Shown here: one piece after another, positions 26,972 through 37,478 of the stretch
How the letters are laid out: each line of letters begins with the position of its first letter
Position numbering within the stretch: the stretch's first letter is position 1
Source of the DNA: Streptomyces noursei
Lineage (GTDB): Bacteria > Actinomycetota > Actinomycetes > Streptomycetales > Streptomycetaceae
Reading direction: 5' to 3'
DNA length: 64,000 nucleotides
Assembly (NCBI RefSeq): GCF_016917755.1
Contig: NZ_CP070326.1
Coordinates: 2,542,001-2,606,000 of the forward strand
Position numbers and translations under genes: made by a program
Notes under the pieces: generated by a model
Database searches by the model: none
What the model was told of the DNA's origin: nothing
What the model saw: only the letters and a program-made list of their open reading frames with translations

Positions 26972-27118
26972 TTACCAGCCGCAGCGCCAGGACGTGGACG
27001 GACACACCTGCGTCATGAGCTTCGACTCCTGGGCGTCCACGGCGACCGTGGCCGAATCCATGATGTCCACATCCAGGTCGAGGTCGAATTCGTCCATGCT
27101 GATGGTGGCGTTCTCCAT
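26972..27118 (-). CDS. Class I lanthipeptide precursor (LanA-like)
   Basis: 48 aa from ATG 27118 (GGGGGG upstream). The leader contains DEFDLDLDVDIMD, the FxLD-type recognition motif bound by LanB dehydratases. The C-terminal part SKLMTQVCPSTSWRCGW would be the core: two Cys, two Ser and two Thr (one of these, T36, near the leader boundary), allowing two thioether rings and spare dehydrated residues. There is no double-glycine site. It is the first gene of the lanA-lanB-lanC series, all on the minus strand. A larger frame continues upstream to 27283 but crosses a hairpin and is not protein-like. Confidence 0.8.
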   Translation of the reverse strand: MENATISMDEFDLDLDVDIMDSATVAVDAQESKLMTQVCPSTSWRCGW

Positions 27119-27627
27119 GGCCCCCCAAGGAAAGCTGTTTGATTCCGGAGCAATTCCGGTGGTACGAACAGATTTCGCAACGGTCGAGGTATTCCATCCG
27201 AGGCCGCAGATCACGTCAAGCGCCTTTGTCGAAGGCGGCGTTGCACCGCCTTCGACAGCGCCCCGGCGTTCGTCAGCGAGCATCTGCTCGGCCGAACGCC
27301 CATCACGGGGAAACGGGGGCCGTCCGCCCGCCGCTCGGGGGATGGTTCGGCGGGCGGACCCGGCCGGCGGGCGCCCGACCGCCGGCTTCGGCCCCCGTAC
27401 TAAGAGTCAACCCCTTTCCCCCCGTTGATGACAGCGTGTGAATGCGCCATCTCCGTGCGCCTGGTTCGCACCCCGTGCGAAATGCTCACCCTGCGTCACT
27501 TCGCACGGGGTGTGAACCGCTGACCCGGATCCGCCCGCCGCACACGCTCCCGCCTTCCCTCCCTGGGCAGTTGACTGGTGCGGGTAACCACCCGACCGTC
27601 ACTCGGAGAAGGAAAGAGGAGCGGAAC
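27119..27627. promoter_or_regulatory. lanA upstream region with two perfect inverted repeats
   Basis: 27228-27256 has perfect 11-bp arms GTCGAAGGCGG / CCGCCTTCGAC with a 7-base loop. 27322-27359 has perfect 12-bp arms GTCCGCCCGCCG / CGGCGGGCGGAC. The first lies about 110 bp upstream of lanA and may be an operator or the end of a lost gene. Closer to lanA, TTCCGGAGCAATTCCGG (plus strand, about 27142-27158) is a short direct/inverted repeat. No gene is supported in this stretch. Confidence 0.6.
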
Positions 27628-27885
27628 GTGACCGCCCATCGGGACCCCGATACGATCGCCGCCGACTTAGCGGAGCTGCGACGCCTACTCGACGTACGCA
27701 CCGCCACGGTCGACGGTCAGCTCAGGCTGCAGGCCCAACGCTGCGAACAGACCACCCGGGACGCGGACGAACTCCAGGCCCGCATCACGCGGTTGGAGAG
27801 CCGCCGCTGGCCGCTGCCCTCGCTCGCCGCGCTCACGGGACTCGCGGCGATGGCGGCCGCCTTGTGGCAGGCGTCCGGACGCTGA
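27628..27885 (+). CDS. Small coiled-coil protein with C-terminal membrane helix
   Basis: 85 aa from GTG 27628, chosen for the AGAGGAG seven bases upstream. Residues 10-58 form a heptad-rich coiled coil (LAELRRLLDVRTATVDGQLR, DELQARITRLESRR) and residues 62-82 a single hydrophobic helix (PSLAALTGLAAMAAALWQ), i.e. a tail-anchored cytoplasmic coiled coil. No named family. It is convergent with the NUDIX gene. Confidence 0.75.
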   Translation: MTAHRDPDTIAADLAELRRLLDVRTATVDGQLRLQAQRCEQTTRDADELQARITRLESRRWPLPSLAALTGLAAMAAALWQASGR

Positions 27886-27897
27886 GGCCGGCCGGCC

Positions 27898-28428
27898 TCA
27901 GCCGAGCCGGATGTGGTGCAGCATCAGCAGCGCCGCGGCCATGTTCGCGGCCGGCACCTCCCCCCTCGCGACCATGTCGGGCACCAGCTTGAGGTCGATC
28001 CACTCCCGCCGGTCCGATTCGAAGTCGTCCTGCGGCGCACCGAGGTACTCCGCCCGGTCGGACCAGTAGATGTGGTGCCGCGCGTCGGTGAGGCCGTTGG
28101 ACGGCTCCACCGAGAGGAGGTGTTGGAGGGGTCCGGGTCGCCACCCGGTCTCCTCCTCCATCTCCCGCGCGGCCGCGGCGACCGGGTCCTCCCCGTCCTC
28201 CACCACGCCGGCGGCCAGTTCCCAGCCCCAGCTGTCGGTGATGAACCGGTGCCGCCACAGCAGCAGCACCTCATTGGCCTCGTTGACCGCGGTGGCCACC
28301 GCCACCGGCCGCATCCGGATCAGGAAGTGATCCAGGTGACGGCCGTCGGGGAGTTCCACATCGGCCAGATTGACCCGGAACCAGGGATTCGCGTAGACCG
28401 GCTTTTCGCTGAGATTGTTCCAACGCAC
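27898..28428 (-). CDS. NUDIX hydrolase (ADP-ribose pyrophosphatase-like)
   Basis: 176 aa from GTG 28428 preceded by GGAAGGTGG. The Nudix box is complete: a GVVEDGEDP loop followed by AAREMEEETGW, supplying the metal-binding glutamates. VLLLWRHRFITDSWGWELAA is the typical strand just before it. The overall layout fits NudF-like enzymes that cleave nucleoside diphosphate derivatives, but the substrate is not determined. It is 48 bp downstream of the HTH/TPR regulator gene and co-directional with it. Confidence 0.9.
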   Translation of the reverse strand: MRWNNLSEKPVYANPWFRVNLADVELPDGRHLDHFLIRMRPVAVATAVNEANEVLLLWRHRFITDSWGWELAAGVVEDGEDPVAAAAREMEEETGWRPGPLQHLLSVEPSNGLTDARHHIYWSDRAEYLGAPQDDFESDRREWIDLKLVPDMVARGEVPAANMAAALLMLHHIRLG

Positions 28429-28476
28429 GTAACTGCCACCTTCCGCTTGAGGGCCGGCAAGGTGACACGAGCCCGG

Positions 28477-29814
28477 TCACAGCGGAACGCGCAGCACCTC
28501 GTCGATGAGATCGGCAGCCTCGTCCGTCGCGGAGCTCCCGGTCTCCGCCAGATGCTCGCGCACCGCCCGCAGCCGGTCCCGCAGGCGTTGCGACTCCATG
28601 CCCCGAGCCTGCTCCGTCATCTCCGCGGCGTTGGCCACGGCCCGGTCCGCATCCCCTTGGCGCAGCTCGATATGAGTGAGCATGGCCAGCCGGTGAACCC
28701 GGCCGCGGTCGTGTGCGGGGGTGTCCACGGCGGCGTCCGCCTGCTCCCGGGCGGACCGTAGGTCCCCGAGGCTGAGCAGCGCCTCCGCCACTTGTACGTT
28801 CACCAGGCCCGGCTGCACATAGCCCGTCTCGGCGGGCTCCAGTCCCGGGCGGATCCGCTCCGCCGCGGCCTCGGCCCGCCGGATGCAGTCCAGCGCGCCC
28901 GTGCCGTCGCCCAGCCGCGCATACGCCTTGGCCTGCATGGCGTAGAGGTCGGCCGAGAGCGCCGGGGTGAGCTGCCCGCCGGCGGTGCGCAGGGCCGCTT
29001 CCGCGAAGGCGACCGCCTGGCGGTACTCCCGTACGAAGAGGGACTGGTTGACCAACAGCGCGATGACATACGCGCCGAGTCCGCGGTCCCCGCTGGCCTT
29101 GGCCAGCCGCAGCGCCTGATGGAAGTAGCGCTGAGCCAGCCCGAGAGCGTCCGAGTCGTACGCGCAGATGCCCGCGACGGCCACCAGCCCACCGGTCGCC
29201 CGGTGCAGCTGACGCCCCGTCGCGTCGCTGTAGCTGCCCCGCAGCAGCGGCGCCGCCTCGGTGTTGAGGAATCCGACGATGCGCGCTCTGGTAGCGATAC
29301 CACCCGCCTTCCGGTACATCTGCTCGTAGTGGGTCCGCGCGACCCGCAACATCTCGATGTCGGCCATCCCGACCCGGGTCATCCCGTCGCGCGAGACGTC
29401 GAAGTCCTCCGGCGGGTTCTCCCACTCCCACACCGGGATGATCGCCGAGGTCCCGGTGAGCGCGGGCGCCGCGACCACGTGCGGCCGCTGCTGCTCGTCG
29501 GACCGCCACAGCGCGGTGGCCCGCTCGACGAACCCGGACAGCGGGGTGCCCGGATCCTGGCGCGCCCCCGGCCCGCTCAGCCCGATGTCGGCCAGGCCCA
29601 CCGGCCGGTGCAGCCGCTCGCCGAGGATCTCGCAGATCAGGTCGGGTACCTGCCCGCGCGGCCGCTGCCCCTTGAGCCACCGCGCCACGGCCGTGTGCTC
29701 GTAGCGCAGCGCGAGCCCGCGCCGCCGCCCGAGGTGGTTGATCCGCGCCGCGAGCCCGGCGTGCGAGATGCCGGCCTCGTCCAGGATCGCGTCGAGCAGC
29801 GTGTTGGGCTCCAT
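28477..29814 (-). CDS. HTH/TPR regulator of the NsdA/NsdB type
   Basis: 445 aa from ATG 29814. The N-terminal about 70 residues form a Streptomyces-type HTH (NTLLDAILDEAGISHAGLAA, RYEHTAVARWLKGQRPRGQV). The remainder is helical with TPR-like repeats (LGLAQRYFHQALRLAKASGD, LVNVQVAEALLSLGDLRSAR). Proteins of this build, such as NsdA, are cytoplasmic modulators of differentiation and antibiotic production. Its position beside pheST fits a conserved Streptomyces arrangement. The start is 170 bp from the pheT stop; a GC-rich hairpin around 29928-29962 probably ends the pheST transcript. Confidence 0.82.
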   Translation of the reverse strand: MEPNTLLDAILDEAGISHAGLAARINHLGRRRGLALRYEHTAVARWLKGQRPRGQVPDLICEILGERLHRPVGLADIGLSGPGARQDPGTPLSGFVERATALWRSDEQQRPHVVAAPALTGTSAIIPVWEWENPPEDFDVSRDGMTRVGMADIEMLRVARTHYEQMYRKAGGIATRARIVGFLNTEAAPLLRGSYSDATGRQLHRATGGLVAVAGICAYDSDALGLAQRYFHQALRLAKASGDRGLGAYVIALLVNQSLFVREYRQAVAFAEAALRTAGGQLTPALSADLYAMQAKAYARLGDGTGALDCIRRAEAAAERIRPGLEPAETGYVQPGLVNVQVAEALLSLGDLRSAREQADAAVDTPAHDRGRVHRLAMLTHIELRQGDADRAVANAAEMTEQARGMESQRLRDRLRAVREHLAETGSSATDEAADLIDEVLRVPL

Positions 29815-29984
29815 GCCTCGCCCCCAAGGACGTACGGACTCCGTAAGTCCAGCGTAATCAGGGGGAGTTCACACCCGGTGTGAAGCGGTGCCGAACCGGC
29901 CGGCGGCGTCCGCCCGCACAGCACGACGGGCCCCCGCCCACCAGCGTGGACGGAGGCCCGTACGAGGCACGGGGCCGCTGGGCG

Positions 29985-32510
29985 TCAGCCGCGCAGGGCC
30001 GCGCCCACCCGCTCGACCGCGACGGCGACCGCCGCGTCCCGGGCAGCGGTGGCCTCCTCGGCGGTCAGCGTCCGGTCGTCCGCCCGGAACCGCAGCGCGT
30101 AGGCCAGCGACTTCTTGCCGTCGCCCACCTGCTCACCGGTGAAGACGTCGAACAGCCGCACCGACTCCAGCAGTTCGCCGGCGCCGTCCCGCAGGGCGGT
30201 CTCCACGTCCGCCGCCGCCACCGAGGCGTCGACGATCAGCGCGACGTCCTGCGTGGCGACCGGGAAGGTGGAGATCCGCGGCGCCTGCAGCGAACCGGCC
30301 ACGGCCCGCTCCAGCCGGTCCAGGTCGATCTCCATCGCGCTGGTGCGCTCCGGCAGACCGAGGGTCTTGACGACCCGGGGGTGCAGCTCACCGGCGTTGC
30401 CGACGAGCACCTCCTCGCCGTCGACCAGGGCGAGCAGCGCCGCGCACCGGCCGGGGTGCCACGGGGCGTGCTGGTCCTGACGGACGATCAGCTCGACGCC
30501 CGCCTCCCGGGCGACGGCCCGACCGGCCTCGACGGCGTCGGCCCACCCGGACGGGTACCCGGCACCCCACCAGCCGGCCTGCTCACGGGCGCCGGCCAGG
30601 ACCACCGCGGCCCGGCGCGGCTGCTGCGGCAGCGAGGCGTCCAGCGAGGCGATCTCGTCGTCGGTCGGCCGGCGGTCGACCACCAGCCGGCGGGCCGGCA
30701 GCTCCGTGCCGGTCGCCCGGAACACCGGACCGGTCTCGAAGAGCGCCAGGTCGTGGTTGCCCCGCCCGTAGTTGCGGCGCAGCGCGGCCAGCAGCCCCGG
30801 GATCAGGGTCGTGCGGAGGTCCGGCTCCTCGTCCGAGAGCGGGTTCACCAGGGTGACCGCGTCCCGTCGCGGGTCGTCCGGCTCGATGCCGAGCTGGTCG
30901 AGGACGGCCGGGCCGGTGAACGGGTAGTTCAGCGTCTCGACGTAGCCGGCGCCGGCCAGCGCGCGGCCGACCCGGCGGTGCAGTCGCTGACGCTCGGTCA
31001 GCCCACGGCCGGCGGGCGGCAGCGGCAGCGTGGAGGGCAGGTTCTCGTAGCCCTCCAGCCGGATGACCTCCTCGGCCAGGTCGTTCGGGTCGCCGAGGTC
31101 GGGCCGCCAGGACGGCACGGTGACCACCAGCTCGTCCTGCCCGTAGACGTCGCAGCCGACCTGCTGGAGGCGGCGCACGACGGTCTCCCGCCCGTACGTC
31201 ACGCCGGCGACCTTGTCCGGGTGGTCCGCCGGGATGGTGATCGTCCGCGGCCCGCGCGGCGAGACGACCTCGGTGACGCCGTCCTCGGCGGTGCCGCCGG
31301 CGAGCAGCACCAGCAGGTCCACGGTCCGCTGGGCCGCCGCGGACGCCGCCTCCGGGTCCACCCCGCGCTCGAAGCGCTTGGCGGCCTCGGAGGACAGCCG
31401 GTGGCGGCGGGCGGTCCGGGCGATGGAGATCGCGTCGAAGTGCGCGGCCTCGATCACCACGTCGGTGGTGCCGTGCACCCGCCCGGTCCCGGGGTCGGCG
31501 ACCGGCGCGGCGATCTCCGTGTTGGCGCCGCCCATCACGCCGGCCAACCCGATCGGGCCGCGGTTGTCGGTGATGACCAGGTCCTCGCCGTCCAGCACCC
31601 GCTTGGTGCCGTCCAGGGTGACCAGCTCCTCGCCGGGCGTGGCGCGGCGGACGCCGATCGGACCCTCGACGGTCGTCCGGTCGTAGGCGTGCAGCGGCTG
31701 GCCCAGCTCCAGCATCACGTAGTTGGTGATGTCCACGGCGAGCGACACCGACCGCATCCCGGCCTTCTGCAGCCGGCGCTGCATCCAGATCGGGGTGCGG
31801 GCCTCCGGGTCCAAACCGGTCACCGTACGCGCGGTGAAGCGGTCGCAGCCGATCGGGTCGCCGACCTGGACCGGGTAGCCACCGGCGTTCGGCGGCGCCA
31901 CGTCCAGCAGCGCCGGGTCGCGCAGCGGCAGCCCGAACGCGATGGCCGCCTCACGGGCCACGCCGCGCATCGACAGGCAGTAGCCGCGGTCCGGGGTGAC
32001 GGCGATGTCCAGCACCTCGTCACGGAGCTCCAGCAGCTCGATGGCGTCGGTGCCGACCTCGTACTCCGGCGGCAGCACGATGATGCCGTGCGTGCCGTCG
32101 TCGCCCATGCCCAGCTCGTCGCCGGAGCAGATCATGCCGTGCGACTTCTTGCCGTAGGTCTTGCGAGCGGCGATCTTGAAGTCGCCGGGCAGCACCGCGC
32201 CGGGCAGCACCACGACGACCTTGTCGCCGACCGCGAAGTTCCGCGCACCGCAGACGATCTCCTGCGGCTCACCGGTGCCGTTGGCCCGGCCGACGTCGAC
32301 CGTGCAGAAGCGGATCGGCTTCTTGAAGCCGTCCAGCTCCTCGATGGTCAGCACCTGGCCGACGACCAGCGGGCCGCTCAGGCCCTCGCCGAGCTGCTCG
32401 ACGGTCTCGACCTCCAGGCCGACCTCGATGAGCTTCTCCTGGACGTCCCGGCCGGTCGTCGTCGCCGGCAGGTCGACGTATTCCCGCAGCCAAGAAAGCG
32501 GGACCCGCAT
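29985..32510 (-). CDS. pheT: Phenylalanine-tRNA ligase beta subunit
   Basis: 841 aa from ATG 32510. It charges tRNA-Phe as the (alpha-beta)2 enzyme. Domains in order: N-terminal [19 protein letters not shown]-type tRNA-binding domain (about 40-155, [13 protein letters not shown] to GTHGIIVLP), the B3/B4 editing domain (about 210-390, [18 protein letters not shown]), B5 ([18 protein letters not shown] and following) and the anticodon-binding FDX-ACB domain at the end ([13 protein letters not shown]). The start overlaps the pheS stop by one base (TGATG), so the two subunits are translationally coupled. Confidence 0.98.
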   Translation of the reverse strand: MRVPLSWLREYVDLPATTTGRDVQEKLIEVGLEVETVEQLGEGLSGPLVVGQVLTIEELDGFKKPIRFCTVDVGRANGTGEPQEIVCGARNFAVGDKVVVVLPGAVLPGDFKIAARKTYGKKSHGMICSGDELGMGDDGTHGIIVLPPEYEVGTDAIELLELRDEVLDIAVTPDRGYCLSMRGVAREAAIAFGLPLRDPALLDVAPPNAGGYPVQVGDPIGCDRFTARTVTGLDPEARTPIWMQRRLQKAGMRSVSLAVDITNYVMLELGQPLHAYDRTTVEGPIGVRRATPGEELVTLDGTKRVLDGEDLVITDNRGPIGLAGVMGGANTEIAAPVADPGTGRVHGTTDVVIEAAHFDAISIARTARRHRLSSEAAKRFERGVDPEAASAAAQRTVDLLVLLAGGTAEDGVTEVVSPRGPRTITIPADHPDKVAGVTYGRETVVRRLQQVGCDVYGQDELVVTVPSWRPDLGDPNDLAEEVIRLEGYENLPSTLPLPPAGRGLTERQRLHRRVGRALAGAGYVETLNYPFTGPAVLDQLGIEPDDPRRDAVTLVNPLSDEEPDLRTTLIPGLLAALRRNYGRGNHDLALFETGPVFRATGTELPARRLVVDRRPTDDEIASLDASLPQQPRRAAVVLAGAREQAGWWGAGYPSGWADAVEAGRAVAREAGVELIVRQDQHAPWHPGRCAALLALVDGEEVLVGNAGELHPRVVKTLGLPERTSAMEIDLDRLERAVAGSLQAPRISTFPVATQDVALIVDASVAAADVETALRDGAGELLESVRLFDVFTGEQVGDGKKSLAYALRFRADDRTLTAEEATAARDAAVAVAVERVGAALRG

Positions 32511-33634
32511 CAGATCTCCATCCCGAACGGCCGGGTGAACCGGACGTCGCCCTCGAACATGTCGCGCATGTCTTCCACGTTGTGCCGGAACATCAGCATC
32601 CGGTCGATTCCGAACCCGAAGGCGAAGCCGCTGTACTTCTCGGGGTCGACGCCGCAGGCGATGAGCACCTTGGGGTTGACCATGCCGCAGCCGCCCAGCT
32701 CGATCCAGCCCTCGCTGGAGCAGGTACGGCACGGCCGGTCCGGGTTGCCCACGGACGCGCCACGGCAGACGTAGCAGACCATGTCCATCTCGGCGGACGG
32801 CTCGGTGAACGGGAAGTAGTTGGGCCGCAGCCGGGTCTTCATGTCCGGACCGAACAGCGCCCGGACCATGTGGTCCAGGGTGCCCTTCAGGTCCGCCATG
32901 GTCAGGCCCTCGTCGACGGCCAGCAGCTCGATCTGGTGGAAGACCGGGGAGTGCGTGGCGTCCAGCTCGTCGGTGCGGTAGACCCGCCCCGGGCAGACGA
33001 CGTAGACCGGCGGCTCGCGGTCGACCAGCGTGCGGGCCTGCACCGGCGAGGTGTGGGTGCGCAGCACCACGCCCGACTCGTCGCCCTGGGTGCCGTTGCC
33101 CTGGACGAAGAAGGTGTCCTGCATCTGCCGCGCCGGGTGGTCCGGCACGAAGTTCAGGGCGTCGAAGTTGAACCACTCGGCCTCGACCTCGGGGCCCTCG
33201 GCGATCTCGTAGCCCATCGCCACGAAGACATCCGCGACCCGCTCCATGAAGGTGGTCAGCGGGTGCCGGGCGCCGGCCGCGACCCGGTCGTACGGCAGGG
33301 TGACGTCCACCGCCTCCTCGACCAGGACGCGTGCGTCACGCTCCGCCTCCAGCTCTTCCTGGCGGGCCTTGAGCGCCTGGCCCACCCGGCCGCGGGCCTG
33401 GCCGACGCGCTTGCCGGCGTCCGCCTTGGCCTGCGGGGGGAGGGCGCCGATCTCGCGGTTGGCGAGGGCGAGCGGCGATGTGCCACCGGCGTGCGCGATC
33501 TTCGCCTGGGCGAGCGCGTCGAGGTCGCCCGCGGCGGCGATGGCGGCCAGCGCCTCGTCGACCCGTCGGGCGATCTCTTCCGGTTTCAGGGCTTCGACCT
33601 CGACAGGGTCGTACGACTTATTGGGTGCGGACAT
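32510..33634 (-). CDS. pheS: Phenylalanine-tRNA ligase alpha subunit
   Basis: 374 aa from ATG 33634 (GGAAGAG upstream); a longer open frame before it is not homologous. Residues 1-90 are the tRNA-binding coiled coil. The class II catalytic core shows [30 protein letters not shown] (motif 2) and [13 protein letters not shown] (motif 3), plus a [19 protein letters not shown] zinc-finger-like insertion found in the actinobacterial enzyme. It is co-directional with the PAS kinase and TrmH genes upstream, with a 176-bp gap that may hold its own promoter. Confidence 0.98.
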   Translation of the reverse strand: MSAPNKSYDPVEVEALKPEEIARRVDEALAAIAAAGDLDALAQAKIAHAGGTSPLALANREIGALPPQAKADAGKRVGQARGRVGQALKARQEELEAERDARVLVEEAVDVTLPYDRVAAGARHPLTTFMERVADVFVAMGYEIAEGPEVEAEWFNFDALNFVPDHPARQMQDTFFVQGNGTQGDESGVVLRTHTSPVQARTLVDREPPVYVVCPGRVYRTDELDATHSPVFHQIELLAVDEGLTMADLKGTLDHMVRALFGPDMKTRLRPNYFPFTEPSAEMDMVCYVCRGASVGNPDRPCRTCSSEGWIELGGCGMVNPKVLIACGVDPEKYSGFAFGFGIDRMLMFRHNVEDMRDMFEGDVRFTRPFGMEI

Positions 33635-33810
33635 CTCTTCCCGTGCTTCCGGTGGTGTGGCTTGGCGCGGCTCGCTTCGCCTCGGCTCTGCGCCCGCGTG
33701 TCCGCGATGCCTGTGCGCCAAAGGTGCCAAAGGTCAAGTCTAAGGGGCGGGCCCTCCCGGACCCGCCGTCGGCCCTGTCCGGGCCGTCGCGCGGCGCCCG
33801 CCGCTCCCCT

Positions 33811-34926
33811 TCACGCCAGGAAGGCAGGGGCCGCGACGGGCAGGCTAAATCGGAACTGGGCGCCGCCGGCCGGGGCCCGGCCGACCGTGATCGTGCCGCC
33901 GTGCGCCTCGACGATGCCCTTGACGATGTACAGGCCCAGCCCGGTGCCGCCGCGCTTGCTGCCCCGCCAGAAACGGGTGAACACGCGGCTCATCGACTCC
34001 TCGGGGATGCCGGGGCCCTCGTCGCTCACGGTGACGCTCGTCCCCTCTCCGCCGCCGGTCTCCTTCGCCGGTCCCACCTCGATGGTGACCGTTCCGTCAC
34101 CGTGACGCACGGCGTTTTCCAGGAGATTGCCCAGGACCTGGTCCACCTTGTCCGGGTCTGCCCACAGATCGGGCAGCGGCTCCATCATCCGGATCAGGAA
34201 GCGGTCCGGCAGCTGACCCGCGGTGGTCTGCGCCTGCACGTGCCGTCGGACCGCGGCGATCATGTCCACCCGCTGCCGGCGGACCTCCAGCCGCCCGGAG
34301 TCGATCCGGGAGATGTCCAGCAGCTCGGCGATGAGCCGGGTGACGCGGTTGGCGTCGGCGTCCACCGTCTCCAGCATCAGCCGCTTCTGGTCGTCGGTGA
34401 ACCGTTCCCACTTCTGGAGGAGGGTCGCGGTGAAGCCCTTGACGGAGGTCAGCGGCGAACGCAGCTCGTGGGCGACGGTGGCGATCAGCTCGGCGTGGCT
34501 CAGCTCGGTGCGCCGCCGGGCCTCGGTGCCGCGCAGCGCGATCACCAGTCGCCGCACCGGACCGGTGGGGCGACTGCGGACGTAGCGGGCCGAGACCAGC
34601 ACCTCGCGGCCGCCCAGCAGCAGGTTCCGCTCCGGCTGGCCGCGGCGGATGGCCAGTCCCCCGTACGGGTCGGTCAGCTGCCACCAGCGGCGCCCCTCGA
34701 TGTCCTGCAGCGGCAGGGCTTCCCCGACCGGGCGGCCCAGCGCCTGCGGCGGCTCGATGCCGGTGATCCGGGCGGCGGCGGCGTTGAAGCAGATCACCCG
34801 GCCGTGTTCGTCGGCGACGACCAGACCGTCGGGGAGGTCGTCCGGGGCCAGCCCGAGATCCGCGCCGGCCCCCTCGGGCGGGCAGCCACCAGCGGTGGCA
34901 GTACTGGCCGAAGTCCTCGCCGTCAT
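33811..34926 (-). CDS. PAS-domain sensor histidine kinase, orphan
   Basis: 371 aa from ATG 34926. No transmembrane segment, so it is cytoplasmic. A PAS domain (about 30-120: DGLVVADEHGRVICFNAAAA) is followed by HisKA with the H-box ATVAHELRSPLTSVKGF and a HATPase_c domain with NLLENAVRHGDG, DEGPGIPEES and GTGLGLYIVKG. No response regulator is adjacent. It sits between trmH-like and pheS genes, an arrangement conserved in Streptomyces, but the signal and partner are unknown. Confidence 0.93.
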   Translation of the reverse strand: MTARTSASTATAGGCPPEGAGADLGLAPDDLPDGLVVADEHGRVICFNAAAARITGIEPPQALGRPVGEALPLQDIEGRRWWQLTDPYGGLAIRRGQPERNLLLGGREVLVSARYVRSRPTGPVRRLVIALRGTEARRRTELSHAELIATVAHELRSPLTSVKGFTATLLQKWERFTDDQKRLMLETVDADANRVTRLIAELLDISRIDSGRLEVRRQRVDMIAAVRRHVQAQTTAGQLPDRFLIRMMEPLPDLWADPDKVDQVLGNLLENAVRHGDGTVTIEVGPAKETGGGEGTSVTVSDEGPGIPEESMSRVFTRFWRGSKRGGTGLGLYIVKGIVEAHGGTITVGRAPAGGAQFRFSLPVAAPAFLA

Positions 34927-35000
34927 CGCCGTGTTACCCCCTCCCGGGCCGGAGCTGGCAAGACTACTCGCTCGGCCCGGCCCCACCGTCGGGTTCGCGG

Positions 35001-35864
<864 letters not shown>

Positions 35865-35975
35865 GGGCGGCGGCTCGCTTCTTTCGTTCGGTGCGGGGGC
35901 CCGGTGCGGACGATGGGGGTCTCCCCCGCTCGAACGGAGAGCGCGGGGGGAGGGCCCGGGAATCCCGGAAACGCG

Positions 35976-36007
35976 GCGGACCCGCAGGCCGGGGCCCGCG
36001 GGTCCGC
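35976..36007. terminator. Terminator behind rplT
   Basis: Perfect 10-bp arms GCGGACCCGC / GCGGGTCCGC with a 12-base GC loop, 45 bp beyond the rplT stop. No T-run follows, as is common in Streptomyces. Confidence 0.75.
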
Positions 36008-36051
36008 AATCACAACGTCGTCACATCGTCACGACGCCGTCAGGCCGCGAT

Positions 36052-36438
36052 TCAGGCAGCAGCCTTCGGGGCGTTGACGTCGCTCGGCAGCGCCTTCTGG
36101 GCCACCTCGACCAGCGCGGCGAACGCACCGGCGTCGTTCACGGCGAGGTCGGCGAGGATCTTGCGGTCCACCTCGATGCTGGCGGCCTTCAGACCCTGGA
36201 TGAGGCGGTTGTAGGTCATGCCGTTGGCGCGGGCAGCGGCGTTGATGCGCTGGATCCACAGCTGACGGAAGTCGCCCTTGCGCTTCTTGCGGTCGTTGTA
36301 GTTGTAGACGAAGGAGTGGGTGACCTGCTCCTTGGCCTTGCGGTACAGGCGGGAGCGCTGACCGCGGTAGCCGCTGGCCTGCTCCAGGATCGCCCGGCGC
36401 TTCTTGTGAGCGTTGACTGCCCGCTTGACGCGTGCCAC
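36052..36438 (-). CDS. rplT: 50S ribosomal protein L20
   Basis: 128 aa. The N-terminal basic extension [20 protein letters not shown] and the globular part [20 protein letters not shown] are diagnostic. It binds 23S rRNA early in 50S assembly. Last gene of the infC-rpmI-rplT operon; 107 bp separate it from rpmI. Confidence 0.98.
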   Translation of the reverse strand: MARVKRAVNAHKKRRAILEQASGYRGQRSRLYRKAKEQVTHSFVYNYNDRKKRKGDFRQLWIQRINAAARANGMTYNRLIQGLKAASIEVDRKILADLAVNDAGAFAALVEVAQKALPSDVNAPKAAA

Positions 36439-36545
36439 TTGTTAACTCCTTGTAGCGGGGCCGTGGTTGTTCGTCACACAGCCCGAATCGACGTTAGGTC
36501 CCGGTCGGGACGGTGCGCCCCGCCCGTGTGGCGGAGCGCCCCGGC

Positions 36546-36740
36546 TCACTTGCCGAGAAGCTTCTTGATCTTCGCGGCGTCGCCCGGGGCCATCTCGGCG
36601 TTGCCGGTGAGGCGACGCGTCACGCGGGACGACTTGTGCTCGAGCAGGTGGCGCTTGCCGGCGCGCTCGCGCAGGACCTTGCCGGAGCCGGTGACCTTGA
36701 AGCGCTTGCTGGCACCGCTGTGCGTCTTGTTCTTCGGCAT
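36546..36740 (-). CDS. rpmI: 50S ribosomal protein L35
   Basis: 64 aa from ATG 36740 (GGAGAG upstream). [20 protein letters not shown] and the basic [16 protein letters not shown] identify it. Middle gene of the infC operon. Confidence 0.98.
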   Translation of the reverse strand: MPKNKTHSGASKRFKVTGSGKVLRERAGKRHLLEHKSSRVTRRLTGNAEMAPGDAAKIKKLLGK

Positions 36741-36863
36741 GCGCCGTTCTCTCCTCGTCAGTGGCGCTCCCACCGGCGGGGACCGGCACGCGGGAGCGTC
36801 AGATGTATCGGTTGTTCCGGGGCTGGCGCCCCGGCCTGGATCCGGGGCGGCTCACCCAAGAGC

Positions 36864-37478
36864 TCACGCCTCGGCGTGCTCCTCAGCGGGCTCCGCGGGA
36901 GCGACGCCCTGGCGCTCCGCCTTGCGGGCGGCCTGCGCCTCGCGGGCCTCGGCCATCGCCTCGGTCTTCTTCTTGTGCGGACCGAGGACCATGATCATGT
37001 TCCGGCCGTCCTGCTTCGGGTTCGACTCGATGAAGCCGAGGTCCTGGACGTCCTCCGCGAGCCGCTGGAGCAGTCGGAAGCCCAGCTCGGGGCGCGACTG
37101 CTCACGACCACGGAACATGATCGTGATCTTGACCTTGTCACCCTGCTTGAGGAACCGGACGACGTGACCCTTTTTGGTGTCGTAGTCGTGCGGGTCGATC
37201 TTCGGCCGGAGCTTCATCTCCTTGATGACCGTGTGCGCCTGGTTCTTGCGCGCCTCACGGGCCTTCATGGCCGACTCGTACTTGAACTTCCCGTAGTCCA
37301 TGAGCTTGCAGACCGGCGGACGGGCGTTCGCCGCCACCTCGACCAGGTCGAGGTCGTACTCCTGCGCAAGCTCCAGGGCCTTGGCAAGCGGCACAATGCC
37401 GACCTGCTCGCCGCTGGGACCGACGAGTCGCACCTCGGGGACGCGAATCCGGTCGTTGATGCGGGGCTCGGCGCTGAT
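36864..37478 (-). CDS. infC: Translation initiation factor IF-3, with an ATC start codon
   Basis: 204 aa. The protein should begin close to [20 protein letters not shown]. The codon there is ATC at 37478, with GAGGAGG six bases upstream, and no ATG, GTG or TTG occurs in frame for dozens of codons before it, while the first in-frame GTG downstream would delete the conserved RINDRIR segment. AUU/AUC/AUA starts in infC are established in other bacteria and let IF-3 repress its own translation. The N-domain runs to about residue 75 ([10 protein letters not shown]) and the C-domain contains [16 protein letters not shown] and [12 protein letters not shown]. An acidic/Ala-rich tail follows. Confidence 0.95.
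   Translation of the reverse strand: MSAEPRINDRIRVPEVRLVGPSGEQVGIVPLAKALELAQEYDLDLVEVAANARPPVCKLMDYGKFKYESAMKAREARKNQAHTVIKEMKLRPKIDPHDYDTKKGHVVRFLKQGDKVKITIMFRGREQSRPELGFRLLQRLAEDVQDLGFIESNPKQDGRNMIMVLGPHKKKTEAMAEAREAQAARKAERQGVAPAEPAEEHAEA

Noticed and set aside
26972..27283. Longer 103-aa version of the lanthipeptide precursor
   Set aside because: The extra N-terminal part crosses a perfect hairpin and lacks a start signal; the 48-aa form has a proper leader.
27228..27359. Inverted repeats upstream of lanA as a CRISPR or attachment site
   Set aside because: Two unrelated hairpins, no repeat-spacer pattern and no integrase nearby.
29880..32774. 964-codon plus-strand open frame over pheT
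   Set aside because: Shadow of pheT; no homology-like motifs and Arg/Asp/Gly-biased composition.
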